Below the pieces are notes generated by a model. The model ran no database searches, was not told where the DNA came from, and saw nothing but the letters and a program-made list of their open reading frames with translations. A DNA stretch of 64,000 nucleotides from UBA724 sp964229545 (GTDB lineage Bacteria > Bacteroidota > Bacteroidia > Flavobacteriales > Flavobacteriaceae), in the NCBI GenBank assembly GCA_964229545.1, contig CAXRDP010000037.1, positions 1 through 64,000 of the forward strand. The letters run 5' to 3'. Positions 1 through 9,885 of the stretch are shown here, piece after piece; position 1 is the first letter of the stretch, and every line of letters starts with the position of its first letter. The position numbers and the translations under genes are program-made.

Positions 1-933
1 GAAGGTGAAAAATATTTCCCTTTGATCAAAGTGTCTCTGATCAACGGCCTGACGCCCGACGTGGTTCGTGACCGTGTCTCTTTTGAGCACCTCACTCCCT
101 TGTTCCCAAATGAAAAATTCAATATTGCCGAAAAACAAAGCACCATATCTACCAGAATTATGGATTTGTTTTCACCTATCGGTAAAGGACAAAGGGGTAT
201 GATCGTATCACAGCCCAAGACAGGGAAAACCATGCTGCTCAAAGACGTGGCCAATGCCATTGCAGCCAATCATCCTGAGGTGTATCAAATCATATTGCTT
301 ATCGATGAGCGACCTGAAGAGGTGACTGACATGCAGCGAAATGTAAAAGGAGAAGTTGTCGCTTCTACTTTTGATGAGCCTGCAGACCGCCATGTGAAGG
401 TTGCTAATATCGTCTTGGAAAAAGCCAAAAGACTGGTAGAGTGCGGACACGATGTGGTCATTTTGTTAGACTCCATCACTCGATTAGCACGTGCCTACAA
501 CACCGTGCAACCTGCCTCTGGAAAAATCCTCAGTGGAGGTGTAGACGCAAACGCTTTGCACAAACCCAAGCGCTTTTTTGGAGCAGCCCGTAACATCGAA
601 AACGGAGGTTCTCTGTCCATTATCGCTACCGCTTTGACCGAAACAGGTTCAAAAATGGATGAGGTGATTTTTGAAGAGTTTAAAGGAACGGGTAATATGG
701 AACTTCAGTTGGATCGACGCATCTCAAACCGACGTATTTTCCCTGCCATTGACTTGGTATCTTCTAGCACCCGTCGCGACGATATGCTCCTAGACGAGAA
801 CACCGTTCAACGTATGTGGATCATGCGTAAATACCTAGCCGACATGAACCCTGTGGAAGCCATGGAGTTTATCGAGGACCGTATCAAACGCACCCACAAC
901 AACGAAGAATTTTTGATTTCAATGAATAAGTAG
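1..933 (+). CDS. rho: Transcription termination factor Rho, 3' part (5' end outside window)
   Basis: Rho is a hexameric RNA-dependent ATPase helicase that ends transcription. The reading frame is open from base 1, so only the C-terminal ~310 residues are present, covering the end of the RNA-binding region and the ATPase core. Visible motifs are the P-loop PKTGKTML, the Walker B-like [16 protein letters not shown], the Q-loop/R-loop region [31 protein letters not shown] stretch (around 535-600 nt), and the conserved tail [15 protein letters not shown] followed by the arginine-rich segment. Family identity is certain from these motifs. The gene ends at TAG and is followed 20 bases later by a perfect hairpin terminator shared with the convergent PPK2 gene. 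The upstream N-terminal extension typical of Bacteroidota Rho cannot be judged. Confidence 0.97.
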   Translation, partial: EGEKYFPLIKVSLINGLTPDVVRDRVSFEHLTPLFPNEKFNIAEKQSTISTRIMDLFSPIGKGQRGMIVSQPKTGKTMLLKDVANAIAANHPEVYQIILLIDERPEEVTDMQRNVKGEVVASTFDEPADRHVKVANIVLEKAKRLVECGHDVVILLDSITRLARAYNTVQPASGKILSGGVDANALHKPKRFFGAARNIENGGSLSIIATALTETGSKMDEVIFEEFKGTGNMELQLDRRISNRRIFPAIDLVSSSTRRDDMLLDENTVQRMWIMRKYLADMNPVEAMEFIEDRIKRTHNNEEFLISMNK

Positions 934-952
934 AACTTATACATATATTAAT

Positions 953-982
953 AAAAAAGGCTCCCGATGGGAGCCTTTTTAT
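953..982. terminator. Bidirectional intrinsic terminator between rho and the PPK2 gene
   Basis: A perfect 7-bp stem GGCTCCC/GGGAGCC (959-965 with 969-975) has a 3-base loop, with an A-run before it and a T-run after it. It can therefore end transcripts from both sides: rho on the plus strand and the PPK2 pair on the minus strand. Confidence 0.9.
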
Positions 983-998
983 TTGGATTACCCAAAGA

Positions 999-1775
999 CT
1001 AGTTGTAAGGGATTACCTCCAGTATATGGGAGATTGCTTTTAGCCGGGCATAAAATTTTTTATTTGCATCAATGATCAACCATGGAGCAAGCTGGGTGTT
1101 GGTTGCTGCAAACATTCTTTGTTTGTAATCCGTATAATCATCCCATAAAGCTTGGGCTTTTTCATCGACAGGGGTCATTTTCCAACGCTTTAATGGATTG
1201 GTTTTTATGTCCTCAAACCTTTTAGCTTGCTCTTTTTTGCTTATGGAAAAGTACAATTTGATTAGGTAGGTGTCGGATTGGACAAGCATTCTTTCAAAAT
1301 CATTGACTTGCGACATAAAAACCTCATACTCTTTTTGGGTGCAAAAATTATTGACCGGTTCCACGACCGCTCTGTTGTACCAACTTCTGTCAAAAAAAAC
1401 AATTTCTCCGGGCTTGGGCAACTGGTTGGTGTATCGTTGGAAAAACCATTGTCTTCTTTCATCTGCAGTGGGTATGTTTAAAGCAACTGTCCTGAAGTGT
1501 CTGGGATTGATCCGCTCTGTAATTCTTCTTATGGCCCCGCCTTTGCCCGCCGCATCTCTTCCCTCAAAAAGAATAACCAATTTTTTATCGTTTTTAATCA
1601 CCCAATTTTGAAGTTTTATAAACTCCTCCTGATGCTTTTTGAGTTCGACAATAAATTCTACTTCCTCAAGTATTTTGACAAGGTTCGTTTTTTTACTTTT
1701 GAGTAATGTATAGAGACCCGTTTTTGTGTTAATTAGCTCGAGCTCCTCTGCTGTAAGTTGGTTTGAGGCTATCAT
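999..1775 (-). CDS. Polyphosphate kinase 2 family protein (second of tandem pair)
   Basis: PPK2 enzymes move phosphate between inorganic polyphosphate and nucleotides (NMP, NDP or NTP). The 258-residue protein has the single-domain PPK2 layout: a helical N-terminus, the P-loop GRDAAGKGG at residues 72-80, the Walker B-type FFDRSWYNRA near residue 126, and the lid and C-terminal region with NPLKRWKMTPVDEKA. The ATG at 1775 follows a 12-base gap after the upstream PPK2 paralogue at 1788-2636, so the two are probably co-transcribed and end at the shared terminator near 960. Which nucleotide it prefers (class I, II or III) cannot be assigned safely by eye. Confidence 0.93.
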   Translation of the reverse strand: MIASNQLTAEELELINTKTGLYTLLKSKKTNLVKILEEVEFIVELKKHQEEFIKLQNWVIKNDKKLVILFEGRDAAGKGGAIRRITERINPRHFRTVALNIPTADERRQWFFQRYTNQLPKPGEIVFFDRSWYNRAVVEPVNNFCTQKEYEVFMSQVNDFERMLVQSDTYLIKLYFSISKKEQAKRFEDIKTNPLKRWKMTPVDEKAQALWDDYTDYKQRMFAATNTQLAPWLIIDANKKFYARLKAISHILEVIPYN

Positions 1776-1787
1776 AAATAATTGGGG

Positions 1788-2636
1788 TTAAATATCTATT
1801 TGAATGGCGCTTCTGTGATATCTCATGATGATATTTGGGTCTGGCAACAGGGAAATATTTGATCCTCCCTTTCCCTTATAGTCAAATTGAGATAGTACAT
1901 AGCGTATGCTTTCCAATCGTGCTTGTTTTTTGTTGTTTGCTTTTACAATAATCCAAGGGCTAAAATTGGTGTGGGTTTTGCTAAACATTTGCTCCTTATA
2001 ATGGGTGTATTTGTCCCACAACTCCTGCCCTTTCATGTCTACGGGGCTAAATTTCCAACGTTTCAGCGGGTTGTTTAAACGAGAATCAAATCTTTTCTTT
2101 TGCTCTTCTTTGGAGGTGGAAAACCAGAATTTAATGACCCTCAGATTGTCTTCGTAGAGCAAATGTTCAAACTCGGGCACCTGAACCATAAATTTGTTGT
2201 ACTGCTCTTTTGTACAAAATCCCATAACAGGCTCCACTACTGCCCGATTGTACCAACTTCTGTCAAAAAAAACCATTTCCCCTGGGTTGGGCAATGCCTT
2301 GATATATCGCCTAAAATACCACTGACCTTTTTCGACCTCTGTGGGCTTGGACAATGCCACCACTCTTGAGGTTCTGGGATTTAAGTGTTCTTTAAACCGC
2401 TTGATTGCGCCTCCTTTGCCTGCGGCGTCTCTGCCTTCAAAAATGATCGCCAGTCTCAATTTCTTTTCTGCAATCCATTTCTGTAGGTTTACCAATTCTG
2501 CTTGTAACTTCCTTAATTCGGCTTCGTATTTTATTCTCTCAAGAGTTTTAGCAATCGGAATGTTATGCTCATTTGCTATGGCTATCAATTCCTTTCTGGT
2601 CTGTGCCACAAGCAAGTGGTCTGATTTAAACTTCAT
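1788..2636 (-). CDS. Polyphosphate kinase 2 family protein (first of tandem pair)
   Basis: This is the second PPK2 paralogue, 282 residues, with P-loop GRDAAGKGG at residues 68-76, FFDRSWYNRAVVEP, and the lid segment NPLKRWKFSPVDMKG. It has about 24 extra C-terminal residues compared with its neighbour, ending around a MRYHRSAIQIDI tail. It is the promoter-proximal member of the two-gene unit. The two proteins share the motifs but differ widely between them, which argues for an old duplication or two PPK2 subclasses kept side by side. Function in polyphosphate-driven nucleotide phosphorylation follows from the family; substrate direction is not visible. Confidence 0.93.
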   Translation of the reverse strand: MKFKSDHLLVAQTRKELIAIANEHNIPIAKTLERIKYEAELRKLQAELVNLQKWIAEKKLRLAIIFEGRDAAGKGGAIKRFKEHLNPRTSRVVALSKPTEVEKGQWYFRRYIKALPNPGEMVFFDRSWYNRAVVEPVMGFCTKEQYNKFMVQVPEFEHLLYEDNLRVIKFWFSTSKEEQKKRFDSRLNNPLKRWKFSPVDMKGQELWDKYTHYKEQMFSKTHTNFSPWIIVKANNKKQARLESIRYVLSQFDYKGKGGSNISLLPDPNIIMRYHRSAIQIDI

Positions 2637-2759
2637 AACGCTATGCTTGTGGTTATAAAAACTGTACTACAGCAACACACGTTTGAAAAGGACTAGGAAT
2701 GGGTTGTAGGTTCGTCATTTTGAAAAGCTTTTTTGGGGTTTACGCTATCTAAAGATAAC

Positions 2760-2787
2760 AAAAAAAGGCTTCCCAAGGGAAGCCTTT
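2760..2787 (-). terminator. Intrinsic terminator downstream of rpsT
   Basis: On the minus strand GGCTTCCC pairs with GGGAAGCC (2777-2784 with 2767-2774), followed by a seven-T run (A-run at 2760-2766 on the plus strand). It lies 23 bases past the rpsT stop. Confidence 0.88.
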
Positions 2788-2809
2788 CAGTTTGTGTAGT
2801 TAAGTTATA

Positions 2810-3061
2810 CTATAATGCCGCAGCATGCTTGGTCAACTTAGACTTTAAGTTGGCTGCTTTGTTGGCATGAATAATATTGCGTTTGGCCAATTTGTCGATT
2901 TTAGAAATCAACTCAGGCAAAGCTTTTTGTGCTTGCTTTTTGGTGGTTAGTTCTTGAAACTTACGGATGGCATTGCGCGTGGTCTTGTGTTGAAGACGGT
3001 TACGCAAACGCTTGGTTTCGTCAGAACGAATGTTTTTTAATGCAGACTTGTGATTAGCCAT
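2810..3061 (-). CDS. rpsT: 30S ribosomal protein S20
   Basis: S20 is a small, basic, all-helical protein that binds 16S rRNA in the 30S body. The 83-residue product begins MANHKSALKNIRSDETKRLR and carries the family's typical run of Lys/Arg-rich helices, with the late motif HANKAANLKSKL. Length is normal for the family (about 84-90). The ATG at 3061 gives the conserved MANHKSA start. It lies between tRNA-Glu upstream and its own terminator downstream, all on the minus strand. Confidence 0.97.
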   Translation of the reverse strand: MANHKSALKNIRSDETKRLRNRLQHKTTRNAIRKFQELTTKKQAQKALPELISKIDKLAKRNIIHANKAANLKSKLTKHAAAL

Positions 3062-3074
3062 AATATATGTTTTG

Positions 3075-3146
3075 TAGCCCGTAGGGGAATCGAACCCCTC
3101 TTACCAGGATGAAAACCTGGCGTCCTAGCCGATAGACGAACGGGCC
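3075..3146 (-). tRNA. tRNA-Glu (anticodon TTC)
   Basis: On the minus strand the sequence folds as a complete cloverleaf of 72 bases. The acceptor GGCCCGT pairs with ACGGGCT (first pair G-U). The anticodon stem-loop CCAGG-TTTTCAT-CCTGG has anticodon TTC, and the T-arm is GAGGGGTTCGATTCCCC-like. The 3' CCA is not encoded (ACAAAA follows), so it is added by the Cca enzyme whose gene is at 57432. It sits between proS and rpsT. Confidence 0.96.
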
Positions 3147-3210
3147 TAATAATGCGGTTGCAAATGTAAATGATTGATTAGAAACTTGCAATAGGTATAA
3201 AACAAAAATA

Positions 3211-4689
3211 TCAATACGCTTTGGCAAACAATACACGCTGTGTGGAGGGTGCCCCGCTATAAATACAAACACCAGCTTCCTCAGGGTTGTTCATCGGTAT
3301 GCATCGTATGGTTGCTTTGGTCTCTTGTTTGATTTTATTCTCAGTCTCAGATGTTCCGTCCCAGTGTGCTGACACAAATCCGCCTTTTTCCTCTATTACC
3401 TTTTTAAAATCCGCATAAGTATCCACTTCTGTGATGTGGCTGTCTCTAAACTGCAACGCACGATCAAATAGGTTTTGTTGTATTTCATCCAACAAACCAA
3501 CGATATGTGCCGCCAAACCTTCTTGGACTACAAAAGCTTTGGTTAGGTTGTCCCTGCGTGCCAATTCCACAGTTCCCTTCTCAATGTCTTTGGGTCCCAA
3601 TCCGATACGTAAGGGCACCCCTTTGAGTTCATACTCATTGAATTTAAAGCCCGGTTTATGAGTGTCTCGATCATCGAGATGCACCCTGATACCTGCCTCT
3701 TTTAGGGATTTAGTGAGTTCAGAGGCTGCGTCTAAAACACGGCTTCGCTCTTCTTCACCTCTGTAAATTGGGACTACAACCACCTGGTGCGGCGCTAGGT
3801 TGGGCGGAAGCACCAATCCTTGGTCGTCGCTATGTGTCATGATCAAAGCGCCCATCAAACGGGTAGAAACCCCCCATGAGGTCGCCCACACATAGTCCAA
3901 ACCGCCTTCTTTATTGGCAAATTTTACGTCGAAAGCCTTGGCAAAATTCTGACCCAAAAAGTGGGAGGTGCCTGCCTGTAGTGCCTTGCCGTCTTGCATC
4001 AATGCTTCAATGCAGTAGGTCTCTACCGCTCCAGCAAAACGCTCACTTTCGGTTTTGGTGCCCTGGATTACGGGTATTCCCATAAAACCTTCGACAAAAC
4101 GCGCATACACATCGTTCATAAGGGCGGCCTCATCCAACGCTTCTTGTTGGGTGGCATGGGCCGTATGTCCCTCTTGCCACAAAAACTCTGCGGTGCGCAA
4201 AAACAAGCGCGTACGCATTTCCCAACGTACCACATTGGCCCATTGGTTGAGCAATATGGGCAAATCTCTGTAGGACTGTATCCAGTTCTTGTATGTGTTC
4301 CATATGATGGCCTCACTCGTAGGGCGTACTATAAGTTCTTCCTCGAGTTTTGCTTTGGGGTCCACCCGCAACTTTCCAATATTGTCAGGATCATTCTCTA
4401 AGCGATAATGGGTCACTATGGCGCATTCTTTGGCAAAACCTTCAGCGTTTTTTTCTTCGGCCTCAAAAAGGCTTTTAGGAACAAACAAGGGGAAATAGGC
4501 ATTGGAATGCCCCGTTTCTTTAAACATACGATCCAATTCGGCTTGCATACGCTCCCAAATCGCGTAGCCATAGGGTTTTATAACCATACAACCTCGCACA
4601 GCTGCATTTTCGGCCAAGTCAGCTTTGACGACCAATTCGTTGTACCACTTGGAGTAATCTTGACTTCGTTTTGTTAAATTATTCCCCAT
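3211..4689 (-). CDS. proS: Prolyl-tRNA synthetase, archaeal/eukaryotic-like type
   Basis: Class II aminoacyl-tRNA synthetase charging tRNA-Pro in the cytoplasm. The 492-residue protein lacks the large editing insertion of the longer bacterial ProRS and matches the short archaeal/eukaryotic-like form common in Bacteroidota. Visible class II landmarks are the motif 2 segment around [24 protein letters not shown] and the motif 3 region with [21 protein letters not shown], followed by the anticodon-binding domain ([12 protein letters not shown] onward) and a C-terminal domain ending near FAKAY. Start ATG at 4689. A tRNA gene and rpsT follow on the same strand. Whether the free-standing editing domain exists elsewhere cannot be seen. 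Confidence 0.96.
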   Translation of the reverse strand: MGNNLTKRSQDYSKWYNELVVKADLAENAAVRGCMVIKPYGYAIWERMQAELDRMFKETGHSNAYFPLFVPKSLFEAEEKNAEGFAKECAIVTHYRLENDPDNIGKLRVDPKAKLEEELIVRPTSEAIIWNTYKNWIQSYRDLPILLNQWANVVRWEMRTRLFLRTAEFLWQEGHTAHATQQEALDEAALMNDVYARFVEGFMGIPVIQGTKTESERFAGAVETYCIEALMQDGKALQAGTSHFLGQNFAKAFDVKFANKEGGLDYVWATSWGVSTRLMGALIMTHSDDQGLVLPPNLAPHQVVVVPIYRGEEERSRVLDAASELTKSLKEAGIRVHLDDRDTHKPGFKFNEYELKGVPLRIGLGPKDIEKGTVELARRDNLTKAFVVQEGLAAHIVGLLDEIQQNLFDRALQFRDSHITEVDTYADFKKVIEEKGGFVSAHWDGTSETENKIKQETKATIRCIPMNNPEEAGVCIYSGAPSTQRVLFAKAY

Positions 4690-4776
4690 AAACTATTTTG
4701 GCATAAAATTTGGAAATGCTTTTTGTGTTAGGCAAAGCTAACTAAATTTACAGAGTTGAACACCAAAGCGATTGAA

Positions 4777-5889
4777 ATGAAAACACAACCCACCTTCCGC
4801 CGATTGACAGCCATGTCCTTGATGTCTATGTCTCTTTTGTTTATGGGGTGTGGCTCATTTGAAACCGTTTCCTACTACAATGACGGCATTTATGGTGATG
4901 AAGCCATAGCTGTCCAACCTACAGAAAAAGCTAATGGGGCCTATTACAAAAAATATTTTGATGAAAAGGCTACAGAGTTAAACCAAAGTTCTGGGGATGT
5001 TTTGTTTACCGATCCCAATACCTACACTGATAACAGCCAAAACGTCCCAGAAGCTACCCAATACCAAACCTATGGCAATTGGGGTGAGCAGACCGATCAA
5101 ATCAATATTACCATAAATGGGTATTACCCGTACCATTATGGTTACACACCCTACTACAATTATTACTACTGGGATGCACACTACCGTCCGTGGTGGCGAC
5201 ACCGCTACAGATCATGGTATGGATGGTCGTATCACTACTACCCAAGCTATTACTACGGATGGTATGGCCATTATAACCCATATTACGGATATTACCCCTA
5301 CTACTACCCAAATCACAATAGCTACTACTATAGCTATGGGTCAGGAGTTACCTATAGCCACACCAAAGGCAGACGGGGTGGTGCAAGTGTAACATCCGCA
5401 ACTGGCTATGTGGTGCCTCGCAGTGGGTCAGGGTATTCAGTAGATTCCTCAACGACAACGAGCCCCACAGCAGGGCGCAGTTCCTATGTTGGGCGTGGCA
5501 CATATGGGAATGTGCAAAGTACAAGTCCCACGACAGACACAAGCAGCTCTACGTCAAATTTTATGAATCGTGATTACGCGTCACCTCGAGTGTATCAACG
5601 AAGCGATGGAAGAAAAGCGGTAAGCGCAGGAAGTTCAAACAACAGAAATAGTAGCTATCAAGTGAGGTCATACAGAGCCAACCCATCAAACAGCAGGGCA
5701 TCGCAGACCACACGAAGTTCAAATTATTCCCCACAGCGGACTCAATCCACGTCCAGTCCGTCCTATAACAGCTCGAGTAGCCGATCCAACTCATCCTACA
5801 CCAGCGGTCGATCTAGTAGCTCGAGGTCATCATCGAGTGGGCGTTCATCATCTGGGTCTTCACGGTCCTCAAGTAGTGGAAGAAGATAA
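4777..5889 (+). CDS. Putative lipoprotein with Tyr-rich middle and Ser-rich tail
   Basis: Unrecognised protein of 370 residues. The ATG at 4777 is preferred over the upstream TTG because it puts a signal sequence (MKTQPTFRRL... hydrophobic run) directly before a lipobox-like FMGC with Cys25. Residues 116-194 are extremely rich in Tyr, with Trp, His and Pro (YYPYHYGYTPYYNYYYW-like). The last 120 residues are almost entirely Ser, Arg, Thr, Asn and Gly. No catalytic motif is visible. Similar Tyr-rich secreted proteins of unknown role are common in flavobacteria. It is followed 21 bases later by a FadL-like outer-membrane protein, so the two may be co-transcribed and both act at the outer membrane. 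Function not assigned. Confidence 0.75.
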   Translation: MKTQPTFRRLTAMSLMSMSLLFMGCGSFETVSYYNDGIYGDEAIAVQPTEKANGAYYKKYFDEKATELNQSSGDVLFTDPNTYTDNSQNVPEATQYQTYGNWGEQTDQINITINGYYPYHYGYTPYYNYYYWDAHYRPWWRHRYRSWYGWSYHYYPSYYYGWYGHYNPYYGYYPYYYPNHNSYYYSYGSGVTYSHTKGRRGGASVTSATGYVVPRSGSGYSVDSSTTTSPTAGRSSYVGRGTYGNVQSTSPTTDTSSSTSNFMNRDYASPRVYQRSDGRKAVSAGSSNNRNSSYQVRSYRANPSNSRASQTTRSSNYSPQRTQSTSSPSYNSSSSRSNSSYTSGRSSSSRSSSSGRSSSGSSRSSSSGRR

Positions 5890-5910
5890 ATGGCTTAAGA
5901 AAAGAAGATT

Positions 5911-7428
5911 ATGAAACAATTATTTGTTACCCTGTTTACAGGCTTGGGCATCTTTTGCAGTCAAGCACAAAATATTGAGCAAGTTCGGTTTTTTTCTCAA
6001 GACGACTTGGGAGGCTCCGCACGCTTTCAAGCGCTTTCCGGTGCCTTTGGTGCCTTGGGTGGGGATTTGTCCTCCATCATGGTCAATCCGGCAGCATCGA
6101 GTGTATTTCAGTACAATGAGATCGGAGGCAGTATCGGGTTTTTTAACAGCCGTAATAACGCTGACTATTTTGGCACCGACACTGCCAATGATGACCTACA
6201 ATTGGAGCTCAATCAACTTGGCGCCGTCATTGTACTGGAAAATACAGGGAATGGCCCATGGAAAAAATTGGCTTTTGGAGTCAATGCACAAATGAAAAGC
6301 TCTTTTGACAATACCCTAAACATTTTTGGTATGAACAATCGAAATGGTTTGGACACATACTTTTTGAATTACGCAGCTGGAGTTGATATAGATTTGTTGA
6401 GAGTGTTTGAAGACATGGGAGAAACGGTTTCTGGCCAATATGCTTACCTAGGCAGTAATTATGGCTATGGACTTCAACAGGCTTTTTTGGGATATCAGTC
6501 CTATGTGTTTGACTATGATTCTGACACAAATTCCTATGTTTCCAGTGCTTTGTACAACAGTGTGCGTCACAACCATCAATACCAAACGAGGGGAAATAAC
6601 TGGGCAATAGCCATGAACTTTTCTGCTCAGTACAGCGATTGGTTGTATTTGGGTGCCAATTTGAACGTTCACGCTGTTGAGCTGACCCAACGCACCCAAA
6701 CGATAGAGAGTGACTATGCCGATGAATCATTTTTAAGGGAAGTTTATTTTGAAAACAACTTATACACTTTCGGTGGTGGGGTGTCGGCGCAGTTTGGTGC
6801 GATTCTAAAGCCAAGTGAGTCATTGCGGTTGGGATTGAGCTATACAACACCAACTTGGTATAGTTTGGAAGAAGAACTCACACAATACATAGAGACAGTC
6901 AATACGGACGAAGATGGTTTGTTATTTGACCGCTTTATCAACCCCAATGTGGTCAATGTATATGAAGAATACACCATAAAAACCCCTGCGGAACTCAGGG
7001 GAAGCTTGGCCTATGTGTTTGGAAAGCAGGGGCTGATTTCTTTTGATTACATCCGAAAAAATCATCAAAATTCAAACATTGGGCCTAGTGACAGTGTGGT
7101 GTTTCAACAGATCAACAGTCAGATTGAAAACCAATGGAAAACCACCAATAGCTACCGATTGGGAACCGAATGGCGTCGGGGAGGCATTAGCCTTCGTGGC
7201 GGATACCACTTAGATGAATCTCCTTACAATGACACATCTGTGTTTGGGGACCTTACAGGTTATTCACTTGGATTAGGGTTTAATTTTGGGAATAACACTC
7301 TCGATATAGCCTATGTCAATAGTGACAGAAATAGTGAACACCGACTCTATGATGTAGGGCTGACTGATGTGGCACAAATCAGCAATTCGATTTCGAGAAT
7401 TACCCTAAGCTTGAATCTGAAATTTTAA
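5911..7428 (+). CDS. FadL/OmpP1-like outer-membrane transport protein
   Basis: Predicted 505-residue outer-membrane beta-barrel. It has an N-terminal signal peptide (MKQLFVTLFTGLGIFCSQAQ) and, just after it, the hallmark of FadL/TodX proteins: ALSGAFGALGGDLSSIMVNPAASSVF, the inward-folding N-terminal hatch and NPA motif. The rest alternates aromatic and polar strands with Gly turns and ends in an amphipathic strand finishing LNLKF, a typical BAM recognition end. Family members take up hydrophobic compounds such as long-chain fatty acids, but the substrate here is unknown; in this phylum such proteins are often loosely named hemin receptors. It directly follows the Tyr-rich lipoprotein gene. 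Confidence 0.82.
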   Translation: MKQLFVTLFTGLGIFCSQAQNIEQVRFFSQDDLGGSARFQALSGAFGALGGDLSSIMVNPAASSVFQYNEIGGSIGFFNSRNNADYFGTDTANDDLQLELNQLGAVIVLENTGNGPWKKLAFGVNAQMKSSFDNTLNIFGMNNRNGLDTYFLNYAAGVDIDLLRVFEDMGETVSGQYAYLGSNYGYGLQQAFLGYQSYVFDYDSDTNSYVSSALYNSVRHNHQYQTRGNNWAIAMNFSAQYSDWLYLGANLNVHAVELTQRTQTIESDYADESFLREVYFENNLYTFGGGVSAQFGAILKPSESLRLGLSYTTPTWYSLEEELTQYIETVNTDEDGLLFDRFINPNVVNVYEEYTIKTPAELRGSLAYVFGKQGLISFDYIRKNHQNSNIGPSDSVVFQQINSQIENQWKTTNSYRLGTEWRRGGISLRGGYHLDESPYNDTSVFGDLTGYSLGLGFNFGNNTLDIAYVNSDRNSEHRLYDVGLTDVAQISNSISRITLSLNLKF

Positions 7429-7465
7429 AGGATATCCAGACAGGATACTTAATTTCTGAATTGAG

Positions 7466-7473
7466 TATCTTTG
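7466..7473 (+). promoter_or_regulatory. Bacteroidota-type -7 promoter element upstream of folE
   Basis: TATCTTTG fits the TAnnTTTG consensus and lies 17 bases before the ATG at 7491. Because a transcript would start near 7477, it supports that ATG over the earlier TTG at 7461. No good -33 TTG is visible at ideal spacing. Confidence 0.5.
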
Positions 7474-7490
7474 TAGCTGAAAGTATTGCC

Positions 7491-8174
7491 ATGAAATTCG
7501 ATAAACTTTTAGAGGATGCCTTTTCTGATCTCAACGGAGACGACCATGAAGGTGGTGCCGTAGAGACCCCTTTGCGTGATGACGCCTTCGAACTGTCTGA
7601 TGCCGAAAAAATCAAACGCATCGAAAAAGACATGGCCAATATCTTGGAAACGCTCGGCATGGACATGACCGATGACAGCCTAAAAGGCACTCCAAGACGT
7701 GTGGCCAAAATGTTTGTGACCGAAATTTTTGGAGGGCTTCACCCCGATCGAGCGCCCAAAGCCTCCACTTTTGACAACAAATACAAATACGGCCAGATGT
7801 TGGTCGAAAAAAACATTACCCTCTACTCCACCTGTGAGCACCATTTGCTACCCATAGTGGGTAAGGCACATGTGGCTTATATATCTAATGGTACCGTGAT
7901 TGGTTTGTCCAAAATGAACCGCATCGTAGACTATTTTGCCAAACGTCCACAAGTACAAGAACGCCTCACGCGACAAGTGGTTCAAATGTTGCAAAAAGCC
8001 CTTAACACCCAAGACGTGGCCTGCGTGATTGACGCCAAACACCTTTGTGTAAACTCACGTGGTATTCGCGATATCGATTCGAGTACAATCACTGCAGAAT
8101 TTGGAGGACAGTTTAACAAGCCTGAAGTCAAAAAGGAATTTTTGGAGTACCTTCGTCTAGAGACTACCTTTTAA
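7491..8174 (+). CDS. folE: GTP cyclohydrolase I
   Basis: FolE converts GTP to 7,8-dihydroneopterin triphosphate, the first step of folate and pterin synthesis. The 227-residue protein has the family core: GTPRRVAKM, the zinc and active-site segment [42 protein letters not shown], and the final zinc/His region [14 protein letters not shown]. The Cys in the CEHH motif and the Cys in HLCV are the expected zinc ligands. The start at 7491 (MKFDKLLED) is chosen because a TAnnTTTG promoter element lies just upstream. An N-terminal acidic stretch of ~40 residues precedes the core. cysS follows 5 bases after the stop. Confidence 0.96.
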   Translation: MKFDKLLEDAFSDLNGDDHEGGAVETPLRDDAFELSDAEKIKRIEKDMANILETLGMDMTDDSLKGTPRRVAKMFVTEIFGGLHPDRAPKASTFDNKYKYGQMLVEKNITLYSTCEHHLLPIVGKAHVAYISNGTVIGLSKMNRIVDYFAKRPQVQERLTRQVVQMLQKALNTQDVACVIDAKHLCVNSRGIRDIDSSTITAEFGGQFNKPEVKKEFLEYLRLETTF

Positions 8175-8179
8175 TCAAG

Positions 8180-9661
8180 ATGGCGCTTTACAGCAAACAA
8201 ACAGTTTCTATATACAATTCCCTCAGCGGTCAGAAAGAAACTTTTCGGCCTATCCATAAAGGAAATGTAGGTATGTATGTTTGTGGACCCACTGTGTACA
8301 GCAATGTCCATTTAGGCAACTGCCGCACCTTTATCTCCTTTGATATGATATTTCGATATCTCAAACATTTGGGGTACAAAGTGCGCTATGTGCGCAACAT
8401 TACCGATGCCGGGCACTTGGAAGATGATACTGACCAAGGTGAGGATAAAATTGCCAAAAAAGCCCGTTTGGAGCAGATTGAACCCATGGAAGTGGTTCAA
8501 AAATATACGGTAGATTTTCACAACACCATGGCGGCATTTAACAACTTGCCTCCTAGCATAGAGCCTACTGCCACCGGGCATATAGTAGAACAGATAGAAA
8601 TCATCAAGCAAATCTTGGAAAATGGTTTTGCTTACGAAGTAAATGGTTCTGTCTATTTTGATGTCAAGGCTTTTCATGCTTCCTCGGACTACGGGAAGCT
8701 AAGCGGTCGAAAACTTGAGGACATGATCCACAACACCCGTGAAACCAGTGGTCAGGGTGACAAACGAAATCCCCAAGATTTTGCGTTGTGGAAAAAAGCC
8801 GAACCCAGCCACATCATGCGTTGGCCCTCCCCGTGGGGAGAAGGTTTTCCCGGGTGGCACTTAGAGTGTACAGCCATGAGTACCAAATATCTTGGAGAGC
8901 AGTTTGACATACATGGCGGTGGTATGGATTTGAAATTCCCACACCACGAATGTGAGATTGCCCAAGCTGAGGCTTTTGGCACCAAAACACCTGTAAACTA
9001 TTGGTTACACGCCAATATGCTTACCCTTAATGGCAAGAAAATGGCCAAATCAACGGGCAATAATATTCTACCTCATGAAATGTTTTCGGGTAGCAACCCA
9101 AACATCGATCGTGCATTTTCTCCTTCCGTCACGCGATTTTTTATGCTACAAGCACACTATCGTTCTGTATTGGACATTAGCAGTGATGCTATGGCAGCTT
9201 CAGAAAAAGGTTTTCGCAAACTGATGCAAGCGGTTGCAGATACGCCCGCATTGCCTACGGCTAAGGAAACCACCGGCATGGACATAGCAGCTTGGCAACA
9301 GCGTTGCTACGATGCCATGAATGATGACTTCAACACTCCCATACTCATCGCTACCCTTTTTGAAGGGGTAAAATTTGTACAGGCAGTGGCAGATGGAACC
9401 CATCACATCAGCCCGAAAGACCGAGAACTCTTGCACGCCACTTTTACGAACTTTATTTTTGATGTATTGGGGCTCAAGGAAGTTACCTCCGTACAGGATG
9501 ATCGACATCTTTCAAGTGCCATGGAACTGCTCATCCAACTCAGAGATGAAGCGCGTATGCGCAAGGACTTTGCCACATCAGACCAAATACGGGATCAATT
9601 AAAGGCAGCCGGCATTGAGCTTAAGGACGGCAAAGACGGAACCACCTACAGCCTGAACTAA
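8180..9661 (+). CDS. cysS: Cysteinyl-tRNA synthetase
   Basis: Class I synthetase that charges tRNA-Cys. The 493-residue protein shows the zinc ligand Cys in YVCGPTVY, the HIGH-type signature HLGN, the second zinc ligands in [10 protein letters not shown] and HHECE, and the KMSKS loop in the form KMAKS. A C-terminal helical domain ends with the short DALR-like region. Length is normal. The start ATG at 8180 follows folE by 5 bases, and the stop TAA abuts the GTG of yidD, so folE-cysS-yidD look like one transcription unit. Confidence 0.96.
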   Translation: MALYSKQTVSIYNSLSGQKETFRPIHKGNVGMYVCGPTVYSNVHLGNCRTFISFDMIFRYLKHLGYKVRYVRNITDAGHLEDDTDQGEDKIAKKARLEQIEPMEVVQKYTVDFHNTMAAFNNLPPSIEPTATGHIVEQIEIIKQILENGFAYEVNGSVYFDVKAFHASSDYGKLSGRKLEDMIHNTRETSGQGDKRNPQDFALWKKAEPSHIMRWPSPWGEGFPGWHLECTAMSTKYLGEQFDIHGGGMDLKFPHHECEIAQAEAFGTKTPVNYWLHANMLTLNGKKMAKSTGNNILPHEMFSGSNPNIDRAFSPSVTRFFMLQAHYRSVLDISSDAMAASEKGFRKLMQAVADTPALPTAKETTGMDIAAWQQRCYDAMNDDFNTPILIATLFEGVKFVQAVADGTHHISPKDRELLHATFTNFIFDVLGLKEVTSVQDDRHLSSAMELLIQLRDEARMRKDFATSDQIRDQLKAAGIELKDGKDGTTYSLN

Positions 9662-9883
9662 GTGAAACGTCTTCTTATTTTTCCGTTTGTACTGCTGATT
9701 AAAATATATCAAACACTTATATCACCCTTTTTTCCTGCGACCTGTAGGTTTAGTCCCACTTGCTCAACGTATGCTTTGGAGGCTTTTCGAAAATACGGCC
9801 CCATAAAAGGGCTGTGGCTTTCCGTAAAACGGATTGGCAAGTGCCACCCCTGGGGAGGCAAAGGCTATGACCCGGTTCCGTAG
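9662..9883 (+). CDS. yidD: Membrane protein insertion efficiency factor YidD
   Basis: Small 73-residue protein of the YidD (DUF37) family, which helps YidC-dependent insertion of inner-membrane proteins. Family signatures are clear: [23 protein letters not shown] near the N-terminus, [14 protein letters not shown], and the ending [13 protein letters not shown]. The conserved Cys residues in TCRFSPTC and CHPWG are intact. Translation must begin at the GTG at 9662, which immediately follows the cysS stop codon. Confidence 0.94.
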   Translation: MKRLLIFPFVLLIKIYQTLISPFFPATCRFSPTCSTYALEAFRKYGPIKGLWLSVKRIGKCHPWGGKGYDPVP

Positions 9884-9885
9884 GT

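Noticed and set aside
3994..4401. Long plus-strand open frames inside proS, secDF, gyrB and rny
   Set aside because: They lie antisense to clearly conserved genes, have no recognisable domains or promoters, and follow from codon bias.
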